Positions 1 through 8,228 of a stretch of DNA of 47,600 bases are shown piece by piece. The notes beneath the pieces were generated by a model. The model had not been told where the DNA came from, did not search any database, and saw only the letters and a list, made by a program, of their open reading frames with translations. Position 1 is the first letter of the stretch. Every line of letters starts with the position of its first letter. The DNA comes from Salinivirgaceae bacterium (GTDB lineage: Bacteria > Bacteroidota > Bacteroidia > Bacteroidales > SZUA-534): assembly GCA_017551905.1 (NCBI GenBank), contig JAFZKK010000115.1, forward strand, positions 1 through 47,600, written 5' to 3'. The position numbers and the translations under genes are program-made.

Positions 1-216
1 GGTTTTTTTTATGGCTCAATTTTTACCACAATCAATATTATTAACACAAACCACTTGTTTTCAAATATTTACAACCAAAACCCACATAAATTCACCCCAA
101 CCGTCAAAACCTAAATCATTATTCTTAATTTTACCCACGTTCCGTTTCGTTCGGGGCGGATTTTATTATCGATGTAAAAAAACTGAATATCAACAATAAA
201 ACTAAAACATTAAAAG

Positions 217-1851
217 ATGGCAGAATTTCATTACCAACCAATGTTTCCGCTCGGCAAAGACGAGACGGAGTACTATTTGCTGACTAAAGACTACGTGTCG
301 GTTTCGGAATTTGAGGGCAAACCCATTCTGAAAATCGCCAAAGAGGGCTTGACCGCTATGGCAAACGCCGCTTTCCGCGATGTGTCGTTTATGCTTCGCC
401 GCTCGCATAACGAGCAGGTTGCCAAAATCTTAAGCGACCCCGAGGCTTCGGAGAACGACAAATATGTGGCCTTGACATTCCTTCGCAACGCCGAGGTGGC
501 CGCCAAAGGAATGCTTCCGCTTTGTCAGGACACAGGCACCGCCATTGTTCACGGCGAGAAGGGACAGCAGGTGTGGACAGGCTATTGCGACGAGGAGGCA
601 CTTTCGCTCGGCGTCTTCAAAACCTATACCGAGGAGAACCTGCGCTACTCGCAGAATGCGCCGCTCACGATGTACGACGAGGTGAACACCAAATGCAACC
701 TTCCAGCGCAAATCGACATTGAGGCAACCGAGGGAATGGAGTACCGCTTCCTGTGCGTCACAAAAGGTGGCGGCTCGGCCAACAAGACATATCTCTATCA
801 GGAGACCAAGGCCCGAATCCAGAACCCAGGCACGTTGGTTCCGTTCCTTGTCGAGAAGATGAAGACGCTCGGCACAGCCGCCTGCCCGCCGTACCACATT
901 GCCTTTGTGATAGGCGGAACGTCGGCCGAGAAGAACCTTCTTACCGTCAAACTCGCTTCAACGCACTATTATGACAGTCTGCCCACCACAGGCAATGAGT
1001 ATGGTCGCGCTTTCCGCGATGTCGAACTTGAGAAGCAGGTGTTGGAAGAGGCTCACCGAATCGGCCTTGGAGCACAGTTCGGCGGCAAATATATGGCTCA
1101 CGACGTGCGTATTATCCGCTTGCCGCGACACGGCGCCAGTTGCCCAATCGGCCTTGGCGTCAGTTGTTCGGCCGACCGCAACATTAAGTGCAAAATCAAC
1201 AAAGACGGTATTTGGATTGAGAAGATGGACGACAATCCGGGCAGCCTGATTCCAGCCGCTTTGCGCAACGCAGGTGAGGGCGATGCCGTTCGTATCAACC
1301 TTAACCAGCCGATGGCCAATATTCTGAAAGAACTGTCGAAATATCCTGTGGCAACACGCTTGAGCCTTAACGGCACCATTATCGTTGGCCGCGACATTGC
1401 TCACGCCAAACTCAAAGCGCGTTTGGACGCAGGCGAGGACCTTCCGCAGTATATCAAAGACCACCCGATTTACTACGCGGGACCTGCCAAAACGCCAGCA
1501 GGAATGGCTTGCGGCTCGATGGGCCCAACCACAGCAGGCCGTATGGACCCGTATGTCGATGAGTTCCAAGACCACGGCGGCAGCCTGATAATGCTCGCCA
1601 AAGGTAACCGCGCGCAGTGCGTCACCGATGCCTGCCAGAAACACGGAGGCTTCTACCTTGGCTCAATCGGCGGCCCCGCAGCCATTTTGGCGCAGAACAA
1701 CATTAAGAGCATTGAGTGCGTCGAGTACCCCGAACTCGGTATGGAGGCCATTTGGAAGATTGAGGTTGAGGATTTCCCCGCCTTCATTTTGGTCGACGAC
1801 AAGGGCAACGATTTCTTCAAGCGACTGAAGCCCCGCTGCGCTTGCAAGTAA
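217..1851 (+). CDS. fumA: Class I (iron-sulfur) fumarate hydratase
   Basis: This gene encodes a 544-residue fumarase of the oxygen-sensitive class I type, which interconverts fumarate and malate in the cytoplasm. N- and C-terminal domains are fused in one chain, as in E. coli FumA/FumB, and the length is normal. Three cysteines that match the 4Fe-4S ligands of the family are at residues 103 (in LCQDTGTA), 223 and 317, almost the same positions as in E. coli (105, 224, 318). A GGGSANK motif is at about 184-190. The ATG is preceded by an A-rich leader without a Shine-Dalgarno site, usual in this phylum. The gene stands alone and is followed by its own terminator. Malate dehydrogenase, the next enzyme for its product, is encoded about 5 kb away on the other strand. 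Whether the enzyme mainly serves the reductive succinate branch or the oxidative TCA direction cannot be read from the sequence. Confidence 0.96.
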   Translation: MAEFHYQPMFPLGKDETEYYLLTKDYVSVSEFEGKPILKIAKEGLTAMANAAFRDVSFMLRRSHNEQVAKILSDPEASENDKYVALTFLRNAEVAAKGMLPLCQDTGTAIVHGEKGQQVWTGYCDEEALSLGVFKTYTEENLRYSQNAPLTMYDEVNTKCNLPAQIDIEATEGMEYRFLCVTKGGGSANKTYLYQETKARIQNPGTLVPFLVEKMKTLGTAACPPYHIAFVIGGTSAEKNLLTVKLASTHYYDSLPTTGNEYGRAFRDVELEKQVLEEAHRIGLGAQFGGKYMAHDVRIIRLPRHGASCPIGLGVSCSADRNIKCKINKDGIWIEKMDDNPGSLIPAALRNAGEGDAVRINLNQPMANILKELSKYPVATRLSLNGTIIVGRDIAHAKLKARLDAGEDLPQYIKDHPIYYAGPAKTPAGMACGSMGPTTAGRMDPYVDEFQDHGGSLIMLAKGNRAQCVTDACQKHGGFYLGSIGGPAAILAQNNIKSIECVEYPELGMEAIWKIEVEDFPAFILVDDKGNDFFKRLKPRCACK

Positions 1852-1875
1852 TTGAACAACAGTTTTGTATGATAG

Positions 1876-1906
1876 AATCCCTGACCATTTGGTTGGGGAT
1901 TTTTTG
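1876..1906 (+). terminator. Terminator after fumarase
   Basis: An 11-bp stem (1876-1886 with 1891-1901, including two G-T pairs) closes a 4-base loop and runs into a T tract. It separates fumarase from the regulator gene downstream. Confidence 0.8.
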
Positions 1907-1997
1907 TTTCAGCAAATGTTCTGTCAATTATGGCGGATTCTATCCGCCCCAAACCACACCTTAAAGAGCGCAAAACACGCATTTTCCAAAAAAACAT

Positions 1998-2018
1998 TAA
2001 AAGTAAACCATACTTTTA
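1998..2018. promoter_or_regulatory. Palindromic operator in front of the Nudix-like regulator
   Basis: There is a perfect inverted repeat with 8-bp arms (TAAAAGTA at 1998-2005 and TACTTTTA at 2011-2018) and a 5-base spacer. It directly abuts the -7 box at 2019-2026, so a protein bound here would cover the promoter. NrtR-family regulators bind palindromes of about this length and often control their own operon, so autoregulation is the simplest reading. The core TAAAAGT-N7-ACTTTTA recurs exactly at 30688-30708. Confidence 0.65.
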
Positions 2019-2026
2019 TATATTTG
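2019..2026 (+). promoter_or_regulatory. -7 box of the regulator/galK promoter
   Basis: TATATTTG fits the Bacteroidetes TAnnTTTG consensus exactly and lies 24 bases before the chosen ATG. No clear -33 TTTG element is visible; the palindromic operator occupies that stretch. Transcription would start near 2033. Confidence 0.6.
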
Positions 2027-2050
2027 TTGGTTGGAAATACGGCAACAACA

Positions 2051-2722
2051 ATGGTTTTAGAATCATATAATAATCAGGAAAAGTATTTGGTATCAATCGA
2101 TTGTGCGATATTCGGATACCACGAGGGTGAGCTCAAACTCTTGCTTTTTCAGCGCGAGAAGGAGCCCGAAAAGGGCAAATGGTCGCTGATTGGCGGTTGG
2201 GTGAACCCCGACGAGTCGGCCGAAACGGCGGCCACTCGCGTTTTGCAGCGCATAACCGGCCTGCGCGACATTTTTTTGGAGCAGGTGTCGGCCTTTTCAG
2301 AGCCCACGCGCGACCCCGGCGGCCGCGTTATAAGCATTGTCTTTTACGCGCTGATAGTTATCGACGAGAACCGAATGAAACTCTCGTCGGAATTTGGGGC
2401 GGAGTGGTGGCCCGTGAAGTCGCTGCCCACCTTGATTTTCGACCACCAGCAGATGTTCGAGATGTCGCTCGAAAGGCTGCGCCAGAAGGCCACTTACCAC
2501 CTTGTCGGCCGCGAGTTGCTGCCCGAGACCTTCACCATTACGCAGTTGCGAAGTCTTTATAACTCAATATTTTCGAAAGATTTCGACCCGGGAAATTTCC
2601 GCAAGAAAGTGCTGTCGTTTGGCGTTCTCGACCGTCTCGACACCAAAGACACGAGCGTGTCGAAAAAAGGCGCGTTCTATTACAAATTCAACGAACAAAA
2701 ACTCAATGAATCAGCAGATTAG
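2051..2722 (+). CDS. NrtR/AraR-type Nudix-related transcriptional regulator
   Basis: The product has 223 residues: an N-terminal Nudix fold (about 10-145) and a C-terminal winged-helix domain (about 150-220). The Nudix box begins normally (G-x5-E at about 49-55) but the catalytic REUxEE segment reads RVLQRI, so the acidic residues needed for hydrolysis are missing. This is the hallmark of Nudix-related regulators, which use the fold to sense a ligand. In Bacteroides a family member (AraR) is known as an arabinose-responsive regulator. I chose ATG 2051, downstream of the promoter and operator; an in-frame upstream ATG at 1865 would place the terminator and operator inside the gene. The stop overlaps the galK start by 17 bases, so the two are co-translated. 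Context and fold suggest a sugar or sugar-nucleotide sensor controlling galactose (and perhaps pentose) use; the actual ligand is unknown. Confidence 0.85.
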   Translation: MVLESYNNQEKYLVSIDCAIFGYHEGELKLLLFQREKEPEKGKWSLIGGWVNPDESAETAATRVLQRITGLRDIFLEQVSAFSEPTRDPGGRVISIVFYALIVIDENRMKLSSEFGAEWWPVKSLPTLIFDHQQMFEMSLERLRQKATYHLVGRELLPETFTITQLRSLYNSIFSKDFDPGNFRKKVLSFGVLDRLDTKDTSVSKKGAFYYKFNEQKLNESAD

Positions 2723-3863
2723 AGATAAATTCAAAACCTTGTTCGGCGCCGAGCCGGCAATGTATTTCGCCCCCGGGCGCGTGAACCTGATTGGCGAGCA
2801 CACCGACTACAACTGCGGCTTTGTGTTGCCCGCGGCTGTCGACAAGCAGATTGTTTTCGCCGTGAAGCCGAACAGAATGGGGCGGTTCCGTTTTTTTGCC
2901 TTCGATTTAGGTGAATCGTTTGAAACTGAAGAAGATAATATCACAAAAAGCGATACGGCGTGGGCCAACTACCTGTTGGGTGTTGTGGCGCAGTTCCGCA
3001 AGGCGGGGCAGACGGTTCCGGCTTTCGATTGCGTTTTTGGCGGCAATGTGCCGTTGGGCGCGGGAATGTCGTCATCGGCAGCCATTGAGGTTGGTATGGC
3101 CTTTGCCATTAACGATATGTACGGGTTGGGGGTTAACCGTCTGACAATGACCAAGTTTGCGCAGATGGCCGAACACGAGTACGCCGGCGTCAACTGCGGT
3201 ATTATGGACCAGTTTGCGTCGATGCACGGCAAGGCCGGCCACGTGGTCCGATTGGACTGCCGAAGCCTTGATTTTGAATACTTTCCGCTCGATATGACCA
3301 ACTATCGGCTCGTTTTGGTGAACACCGGCGTCAAGCACTCGTTGGCGTCGTCGGAGTACAACCGCCGCCGTGCCGATTGTGAAGCGGGCGTTGCATTGTT
3401 GCAAAAGTATTATAGTACAGTCAGTTCGCTGCGCGATGTGACGGCTGAAATGCTATCGGCTCACCGCACCGAGTTCGATGAGGTTGTCTATCGCCGTTGC
3501 GATTATATTGTTGCCGAAAACAACCGTGTGGTTGAGGGCTGCAAGGCGTTGGCCGCCGGTGATTTCCCTGCGTTTGGTCGTCTGATGTACGGCTCGCACG
3601 AAGGTTTGAGCCGCCAATATGAAGTCAGCTGCAAAGAACTCGACCAACTTGTCGATATTGCCCGCAAGGTGCCCGGCGTTTTGGGCTCGCGAATGATGGG
3701 CGGCGGCTTTGGCGGCTGCACAATCACGCTAATCGAGAAATCGAAAGTGGCTGATTTTGAGCAGGCTATAAAATCGTCATACAAAACACCCGATGGCCGT
3801 GAGCCGGAAATCTACGAGGTTGTGATTGGCGATGGTGCGGGTAAATTGAAAGTTGAAAATTGA
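2706..3863 (+). CDS. galK: Galactokinase
   Basis: The gene encodes a 385-residue GHMP-family kinase that phosphorylates galactose to galactose-1-phosphate, the entry step of the Leloir pathway. The galactokinase signature GRVNLIGEHTDY is at residues 24-35, the ATP-binding GHMP motif around GAGMSSSAA at 118-126, the catalytic aspartate in GIMDQF (about 168), and a Gly-rich motif 3 (GGGFGGC) near the C-terminus. The length is normal. ATG 2706 lies inside the end of the regulator gene in another frame; this start gives the family's usual N-terminus, and a longer in-frame extension to 2502 would be embedded in the regulator. galE follows after 58 bases. No galT or mutarotase gene is present in the window. 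Confidence 0.96.
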   Translation: MNQQIRDKFKTLFGAEPAMYFAPGRVNLIGEHTDYNCGFVLPAAVDKQIVFAVKPNRMGRFRFFAFDLGESFETEEDNITKSDTAWANYLLGVVAQFRKAGQTVPAFDCVFGGNVPLGAGMSSSAAIEVGMAFAINDMYGLGVNRLTMTKFAQMAEHEYAGVNCGIMDQFASMHGKAGHVVRLDCRSLDFEYFPLDMTNYRLVLVNTGVKHSLASSEYNRRRADCEAGVALLQKYYSTVSSLRDVTAEMLSAHRTEFDEVVYRRCDYIVAENNRVVEGCKALAAGDFPAFGRLMYGSHEGLSRQYEVSCKELDQLVDIARKVPGVLGSRMMGGGFGGCTITLIEKSKVADFEQAIKSSYKTPDGREPEIYEVVIGDGAGKLKVEN

Positions 3864-3921
3864 AAATTCACTTTTGCCTTATGCCTAATGGCTTATAACT
3901 TAAAACTTATAACTTAAAACT
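3843..3921. repeat. AT-rich dispersed intergenic repeat between galK and galE
   Basis: The spacer consists of short degenerate tandem units: TTGAAAGTTGAAAATTGAAA at 3847-3866, then two direct copies of TTATAACTTAAAAC just before galE. The same unit in reverse orientation occurs at 33872-33922. It is probably a dispersed low-complexity intergenic repeat rather than a regulatory site. No separate galE promoter was recognised. Confidence 0.6.
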
Positions 3922-4953
3922 ATGAAAAATAAAATTCTTGTTACAGGCGGCACTGGCTACATTGGTTCGCACACAGTTTGCGAACTGATTGGGCAGGGCT
4001 ACGAGGTTGTGATTGTCGACAATCTGTCTAATTCAGAGCGTTTTATCGTCGATAGGATAGAGCAGATAACTGGCACTCGCCCGGCGTTCTACGAGTTCGA
4101 TTTGAAAGATGCGGCCAAAGTGAACGAACTGTTTGACCGTGAGAAAGATATAAAAGGCGTTATCCATTTTGCGGCGTCGAAGGCGGTGGGCGAGTCGGTG
4201 AAGATTCCGCTCACTTACTACCGCAACAACCTGACGTCGCTTATCAACTTGCTTGAGGCGATGCAGAGCCACGGCGTGCAGAACATTGTCTTCTCGTCGT
4301 CGTGCACGGTTTACGGCCAGCCCGACAAGTTGCCGGTCGATGAGTCGGCGCCAATCAAGCCTGCCGAATCGCCTTACGGCTACACTAAACAAGTGTGCGA
4401 GAATATCTTACGCGACACGGTGAAGGCTGCCGCAGGTGCTGTCCACGGCATTGCTTTGCGCTATTTCAACCCAATTGGCGCGCACCCGTCGGGACTGATT
4501 GGTGAACTGCCGCGCGGTGTGCCAAACAACCTGATGCCGTTCATTACGCAGACGGCCTACGGAATCCGCCAGCAGTTGAGCGTCTTCGGCGACGACTACA
4601 ACACGCCCGATGGCAGCTGCATTCGCGATTACATTCACGTTGTCGATTTGGCAAAGGCGCACATTGTGGCCGTCGATAGAATGATAAACGGCAAGAATAA
4701 AGCTGATTTTGAGGTGTTTAATATCGGTACAGGCAATGGCTATTCGGTGCTCGAGGTGATAAAATCGTTCGAGAAAGTGTCGGGTTTGAAACTGAATTAC
4801 AAGATTGCCGGCCGTCGCGAGGGCGACATTGAACAGATTTGGGCCGACACCCGCATTGCCAACAACGAACTCGGTTGGAAGGCGCTACTCACAATCGACG
4901 ATATGACGCTCTCAGCCTGGAAGTGGGAGCAAAATTACAGGAAGTCCATTTAA
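3922..4953 (+). CDS. galE: UDP-glucose 4-epimerase
   Basis: The 343-residue product is a short-chain dehydrogenase/reductase-type epimerase that interconverts UDP-galactose and UDP-glucose. The NAD-binding motif GGTGYIGSH is at residues 9-17, the catalytic serine lies in FSSSCTVYG (about 124-132), and the YxxxK pair is Y152/K156 in SPYGYTK. The length is typical for the family. It is the third gene of the regulator-galK-galE cluster and is probably on the same transcript, since only 58 repeat-rich bases separate it from galK. Besides galactose catabolism it also supplies UDP-galactose for surface polysaccharides. Confidence 0.96.
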   Translation: MKNKILVTGGTGYIGSHTVCELIGQGYEVVIVDNLSNSERFIVDRIEQITGTRPAFYEFDLKDAAKVNELFDREKDIKGVIHFAASKAVGESVKIPLTYYRNNLTSLINLLEAMQSHGVQNIVFSSSCTVYGQPDKLPVDESAPIKPAESPYGYTKQVCENILRDTVKAAAGAVHGIALRYFNPIGAHPSGLIGELPRGVPNNLMPFITQTAYGIRQQLSVFGDDYNTPDGSCIRDYIHVVDLAKAHIVAVDRMINGKNKADFEVFNIGTGNGYSVLEVIKSFEKVSGLKLNYKIAGRREGDIEQIWADTRIANNELGWKALLTIDDMTLSAWKWEQNYRKSI

Positions 4954-5043
4954 TTTATTGATAATCAATATTTATAGCCAATAACTTAAAATTTTTTTCA
5001 AAAAAAATAACCTACCAACATACTGGGTAATAGAAAAAGTGTT

Positions 5044-5051
5044 TATATTTG
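5044..5051 (+). promoter_or_regulatory. -7 box of the cysK promoter
   Basis: TATATTTG matches the Bacteroidetes TAnnTTTG consensus and lies 41 bases before the cysK ATG, giving an A-rich leader of roughly 35 bases. The -33 element is not clear. Confidence 0.6.
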
Positions 5052-5092
5052 CATCGTCAAAAACAGAAAACGAATTATAAACACTTATTAAA

Positions 5093-6025
5093 ATGTCAAA
5101 AATCTACAAATCGGCCGACGAACTGATTGGCCACACACCACTTTTAGAGCTGAGCCGCATTGAGGCCGCTCACAACCTTCAGGCAAAAGTTATTGCCAAA
5201 CTTGAGTATTTCAACCCCGCAGGCAGCGTCAAAGACCGCATTGCCAAAGCGATGATTGAGGACGCCGAGCGCGCCGGCAAACTGAAACCGGGTTCGGTGA
5301 TTATTGAGCCGACAAGCGGAAACACAGGCATCGGCTTGGCAAGCGTGGCCGCAGCGCGTGGTTACAAGGCCATTATTGTAATGCCCGAGACGATGAGCGT
5401 TGAGCGTCGCCAACTGATGAAGGCATACGGCGCCGAGGTTGTTCTGTCGGAAGGCGCGAAGGGTATGAAAGGCGCCATCGCGAAAGCGCAGGAATTAGCC
5501 GAGGCAACGCCTAATAGCTTCATTCCCGGACAGTTTGTGAATCCGGCCAACCCAAAGGCTCACCTTGAAACCACCGGTCCCGAGATTTTCGAGGACACCG
5601 ACGGTAAAGTTGACATTTTTGTTGCTGGCGTTGGCACCGGCGGCACCGTTACGGGCGTGGGCCAATATCTGAAATCGAAGAAGCCGGGCGTGAAAATCGT
5701 TGCCGTTGAGCCGGCTTCGTCGGCAGTGCTGTCGACAGGCGTGCCGGGCGCTCACAAGATTCAGGGCATCGGCGCGGGCTTTGTTCCTGACGTGCTCGAC
5801 ACCAGAATTTATGATGAGATTATCGCCGTTTCGAACGAGGATGCTTTTGCCGCTGGACGCGAAGTTGGCCGCAGCGAGGGCGTGCTGGTTGGAATCTCGT
5901 CGGGTGCGGCTGTTTGGGCTGCCATCGAGCTTGCCAAACGTCCCGAGAACAAAGGCAAGAACATTGTCGTTCTTCTGCCCGACACTGGCGACCGCTATTT
6001 GAGTACATCGTTATTCTCAGAATAA
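5093..6025 (+). CDS. cysK: Cysteine synthase A (O-acetylserine sulfhydrylase)
   Basis: The gene encodes a 310-residue fold-type II PLP enzyme that makes cysteine from O-acetylserine and sulfide. The PLP lysine is K47 in NPAGSVKDR, the substrate-binding loop PTSGNTG is at 73-79, and the phosphate-binding glycine loop [10 protein letters not shown] is in the middle of the chain. Length and motifs favour CysK/CysM over cystathionine beta-synthase. It has its own promoter and a strong terminator. An Rrf2-family regulator starts 140 bases further on; several Rrf2 proteins (CymR, IscR) control cysteine or Fe-S genes, so a functional link is plausible. Confidence 0.95.
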   Translation: MSKIYKSADELIGHTPLLELSRIEAAHNLQAKVIAKLEYFNPAGSVKDRIAKAMIEDAERAGKLKPGSVIIEPTSGNTGIGLASVAAARGYKAIIVMPETMSVERRQLMKAYGAEVVLSEGAKGMKGAIAKAQELAEATPNSFIPGQFVNPANPKAHLETTGPEIFEDTDGKVDIFVAGVGTGGTVTGVGQYLKSKKPGVKIVAVEPASSAVLSTGVPGAHKIQGIGAGFVPDVLDTRIYDEIIAVSNEDAFAAGREVGRSEGVLVGISSGAAVWAAIELAKRPENKGKNIVVLLPDTGDRYLSTSLFSE

Positions 6026-6044
6026 TATTGAATGTCAGCATATT

Positions 6045-6086
6045 ACCGCGCATCGCATTGCAATTTGGTGCGGTGCGCGGTTTTTC
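6045..6086 (+). terminator. Terminator after cysK
   Basis: A 13-bp GC-rich stem (6045-6057 with 6069-6081, one G-T pair) and an 11-base loop are followed by TTTTT. This is the strongest hairpin in this part of the window. Confidence 0.88.
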
Positions 6087-6165
6087 GCTTTCGCGATAGG
6101 TACTGACATAAAAAGCACTATCGAACCAAAAAAAATTGTAAATTGCACCAAAATACTATGCAACT

Positions 6166-6603
6166 ATGATGATTTCAACACGCGGCAGATATGCCATCAG
6201 AGTGATGATTGACCTTGCAGTACAAGGCTCGACGGGCTATACAAGGCTGAAAGACATTTCGGAACGGCAGGAAATATCGCTGAAATATCTTGAGAGCATA
6301 ACAACCGAACTGTCGAAGGCCGGGCTGATTGACGGCGTTCACGGCAAGGGAGGCGGCTACCGTCTGAACCGCCCGCCGCAGGAATACACACTGACCCAGA
6401 TTCTGCACGCCACCGAGGGCTCACTGGCGCCAGTTGCCTGTTTAGGCTGCGACGCAAAACCGTGCGAGCGCTCACAAATCTGCCGCACCCTGCCAATGTG
6501 GAAGAAACTCTACGAAACCGTCAACAAATTTTTCGACAGCTACACCATCGCCGACCTTTTGAAGACTAATGTCGATTTTGAATATTTGAGTGCGGGGTTG
6601 TAG
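6166..6603 (+). CDS. Rrf2-family transcriptional regulator (IscR/CymR-like)
   Basis: The product has 145 residues with the typical Rrf2 start (ISTRGRYA at 3-10), a winged helix in the first 70 residues including KGGGYRL (61-67), and a cysteine cluster at 92, 95, 100 and 106. In the family such cysteines hold a 2Fe-2S cluster (IscR, three close cysteines) or are absent (CymR). The four-cysteine spacing here (C-x2-C-x4-C-x5-C) suggests Fe-S or redox sensing. It lies just downstream of cysK but behind a strong terminator, so it probably has its own promoter. The ATG at 6169 is equally possible. Targets cannot be read from the sequence; cysteine or Fe-S metabolism is the natural guess from context. 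Confidence 0.88.
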   Translation: MMISTRGRYAIRVMIDLAVQGSTGYTRLKDISERQEISLKYLESITTELSKAGLIDGVHGKGGGYRLNRPPQEYTLTQILHATEGSLAPVACLGCDAKPCERSQICRTLPMWKKLYETVNKFFDSYTIADLLKTNVDFEYLSAGL

Positions 6604-6662
6604 ATTAACCGCTGACTTACAATCACTTTTACCATCCTCTCCCACTTTCGTATAAAACATAA

Positions 6663-6689
6663 AAAAAGCACCCTCATCGGGTGCTTTTT
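6663..6689. terminator. Bidirectional terminator between the rrf2 gene and mdh
   Basis: A perfect 11-bp stem (6663-6673 with 6679-6689) closes a 5-base loop, with A and T tracts on either side, so it can stop transcription from both converging genes. Confidence 0.88.
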
Positions 6690-6708
6690 CTATCTGAACT
6701 TATTAATC

Positions 6709-7650
6709 TTAAACAAGTTTCAAATCTTTCAGTGCATTCACGTTGCCGCGAACCGACTCGGCGCTGGCTTTGAATTTAGCCTTCTCGTCGGCGTTCAGGT
6801 CAAGCTCGACAATCTTCTCGATACCGTTCTTGCCCAAAATTACAGGAACGCCAATGCAGAGGTCCTTCTCGCCGTACTCGCCCTCGAGCAGAACCGAGCA
6901 AGGAATCATCTTCTTCTGGTCGTGGATGATAGACTCAACAACGAATGCTCCGGCTGCGCCCGGTGCGTACCAAGCCGATGTGCCGAGCAGGCCGGTCAGA
7001 GTTGCGCCGCCCACCATTGTCGATTTCACAACCTCGTCGAGTTTCTCGGCGCTCAAGAAGTTGGTCACAGGCATTCCTTTGTAAGTTGCGAAACGTGCCA
7101 TAGGAATCATTGTGGTATCGCCGTGGCCGCCGATTACAAAGCCCTCAACCTCGTTGGCGTTGCAGCCGAGAGCCTGCGACAAGAAATATTTGAAGCGCGA
7201 GCTGTCCAAAGCGCCGCCCATACCAATTACGCGGTTTTTCGGCAGTTTGAGAGCCTTGAGCGCAAGGTATGTCATTGTGTCCATCGGGTTCGAGATGCAG
7301 ACGATGATGGCGTTGGGTGAATACTTCAAAAGATTTTCGGCAACGCCTTTGACAATGCCGGCGTTAACGCCAAGAAGCTCCTCGCGGGTCATACCCGGCT
7401 TACGTGGAATACCCGAAGTGATTACGCAAACGTCGGAATTGGCTGTTTTGGCGTAATCGTTGGTGCAGCCAACCAAGCGGGTGTCGAAGCCCAGCAACTG
7501 TGCTGTCTGCATCATATCCATTGCCTTGCCTTCCGAAATGCCCTCTTTGATGTCGAGCATTACAACCTCGTCGGCTACCTCATTGAATGCAAGCACATTG
7601 GCGCACGTAGCACCCACATTGCCTGCTCCTACTACTGTTACTTTACTCAT
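6709..7650 (-). CDS. mdh: NAD-dependent malate dehydrogenase
   Basis: The gene encodes a 313-residue malate dehydrogenase of the LDH-like class, converting malate and oxaloacetate with NAD(H). The dinucleotide motif GAGNVGA is at 8-14; an aspartate at the end of beta-2 (D33 in MLDI) indicates NAD preference. Substrate-binding arginines fit R83, R89 and R152, and the catalytic histidine is H176 in GGHGDT. R83 in the IPRKPGM loop separates it from lactate dehydrogenases, which have Q at this point. It is a single gene with an own promoter and a terminator shared with the rrf2 gene. It works next to fumarase in the TCA/reductive succinate pathway. Confidence 0.95.
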   Translation of the reverse strand: MSKVTVVGAGNVGATCANVLAFNEVADEVVMLDIKEGISEGKAMDMMQTAQLLGFDTRLVGCTNDYAKTANSDVCVITSGIPRKPGMTREELLGVNAGIVKGVAENLLKYSPNAIIVCISNPMDTMTYLALKALKLPKNRVIGMGGALDSSRFKYFLSQALGCNANEVEGFVIGGHGDTTMIPMARFATYKGMPVTNFLSAEKLDEVVKSTMVGGATLTGLLGTSAWYAPGAAGAFVVESIIHDQKKMIPCSVLLEGEYGEKDLCIGVPVILGKNGIEKIVELDLNADEKAKFKASAESVRGNVNALKDLKLV

Positions 7651-7702
7651 AACTATAATTTTTTATAAAATACGTCAATTTTTGCCTCCCGAAAAAGGCT
7701 CA

Positions 7703-7710
7703 CAAATATA
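7703..7710 (-). promoter_or_regulatory. -7 box of the mdh promoter
   Basis: On the minus strand this reads TATATTTG, an exact fit to the Bacteroidetes TAnnTTTG box, 52 bases before the mdh start. A clear -33 element is not visible. Confidence 0.55.
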
Positions 7711-7734
7711 ATAATTGTGTGTATGAATTGCGAA

Positions 7735-8085
7735 TTATAAATTCAAGTTTCTCAACTTGTCGTTGTTCAAATGACGCTGACTGTCGCGGTTGGTTTTCTT
7801 TTGCAGATTACGATTGAACGCATCTGTCAGATTGACGCCCGTCTGATTTGCCAAGCACACCAGAACCCACAGAATATCAGCCATTTCGTCGGCCATATTC
7901 TTGTCTTTGTCCGACTCTTTGAACGACTGCTCGCCATAGGTCCGCGCCACAATACGCGCCAACTCTCCCACTTCTTCAGTCAACAAGACCATGTTTGTCA
8001 ACTCATTGAAATAACGCACCCCATAGGTTTTTATCCAAGAATCGACAGTCGTCTGTATTTCATTGAGTGTTAAATTATTATCCAT
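7735..8085 (-). CDS. MazG-like nucleotide pyrophosphohydrolase
   Basis: The product is a small all-alpha protein of 116 residues. The metal-binding signature of the MazG/dUTPase-like superfamily is visible: EEVGEL at about 38-43 and, after about 28 residues, DEMADIL (ExxD type). Family members hydrolyse (d)NTPs to NMP and pyrophosphate and are thought to clean up non-canonical nucleotides. I chose ATG 8085 (MDNNLT...), which leaves an A/T-rich leader; the next in-frame ATG upstream (8109) adds eight residues that do not look conserved. The gene lies 84 bases upstream of mdh on the same strand, but mdh has its own promoter. The substrate is not predictable. Confidence 0.8.
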   Translation of the reverse strand: MDNNLTLNEIQTTVDSWIKTYGVRYFNELTNMVLLTEEVGELARIVARTYGEQSFKESDKDKNMADEMADILWVLVCLANQTGVNLTDAFNRNLQKKTNRDSQRHLNNDKLRNLNL

Positions 8086-8174
8086 AGAAATAGTTTTAAA
8101 TTGACACAAAAATAGCCGTTTTAAGGCAATATCAAACCGAATAAGCTATTCCGCAACTCTCCCACTCCCTCAAA

Positions 8175-8208
8175 CAAGAAATCCCGCCATTGCTGACGGG
8201 ATTTCTTG
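8175..8208 (-). terminator. Terminator after the beta-barrel gene
   Basis: A perfect 12-bp stem (8175-8186 with 8197-8208) closes a 10-base loop just past the stop of the minus-strand gene. Read on the minus strand, the T-rich tract is short and interrupted (TTTCTTGTTTG). Confidence 0.75.
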
Positions 8209-8228
8209 TGTATGATGAATCGTATCTG

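Noticed and set aside
11..199. A 62-codon open frame before fumarase
   Set aside because: Composition is that of A/T-rich leader DNA, there is no family-like sequence, and it would overlap the probable leader of the fumarase gene.
1865..2050. A longer N-terminus for the Nudix-like regulator
   Set aside because: It would place the fumarase terminator, the operator and the -7 box inside the coding sequence, and the extra residues do not belong to the family.
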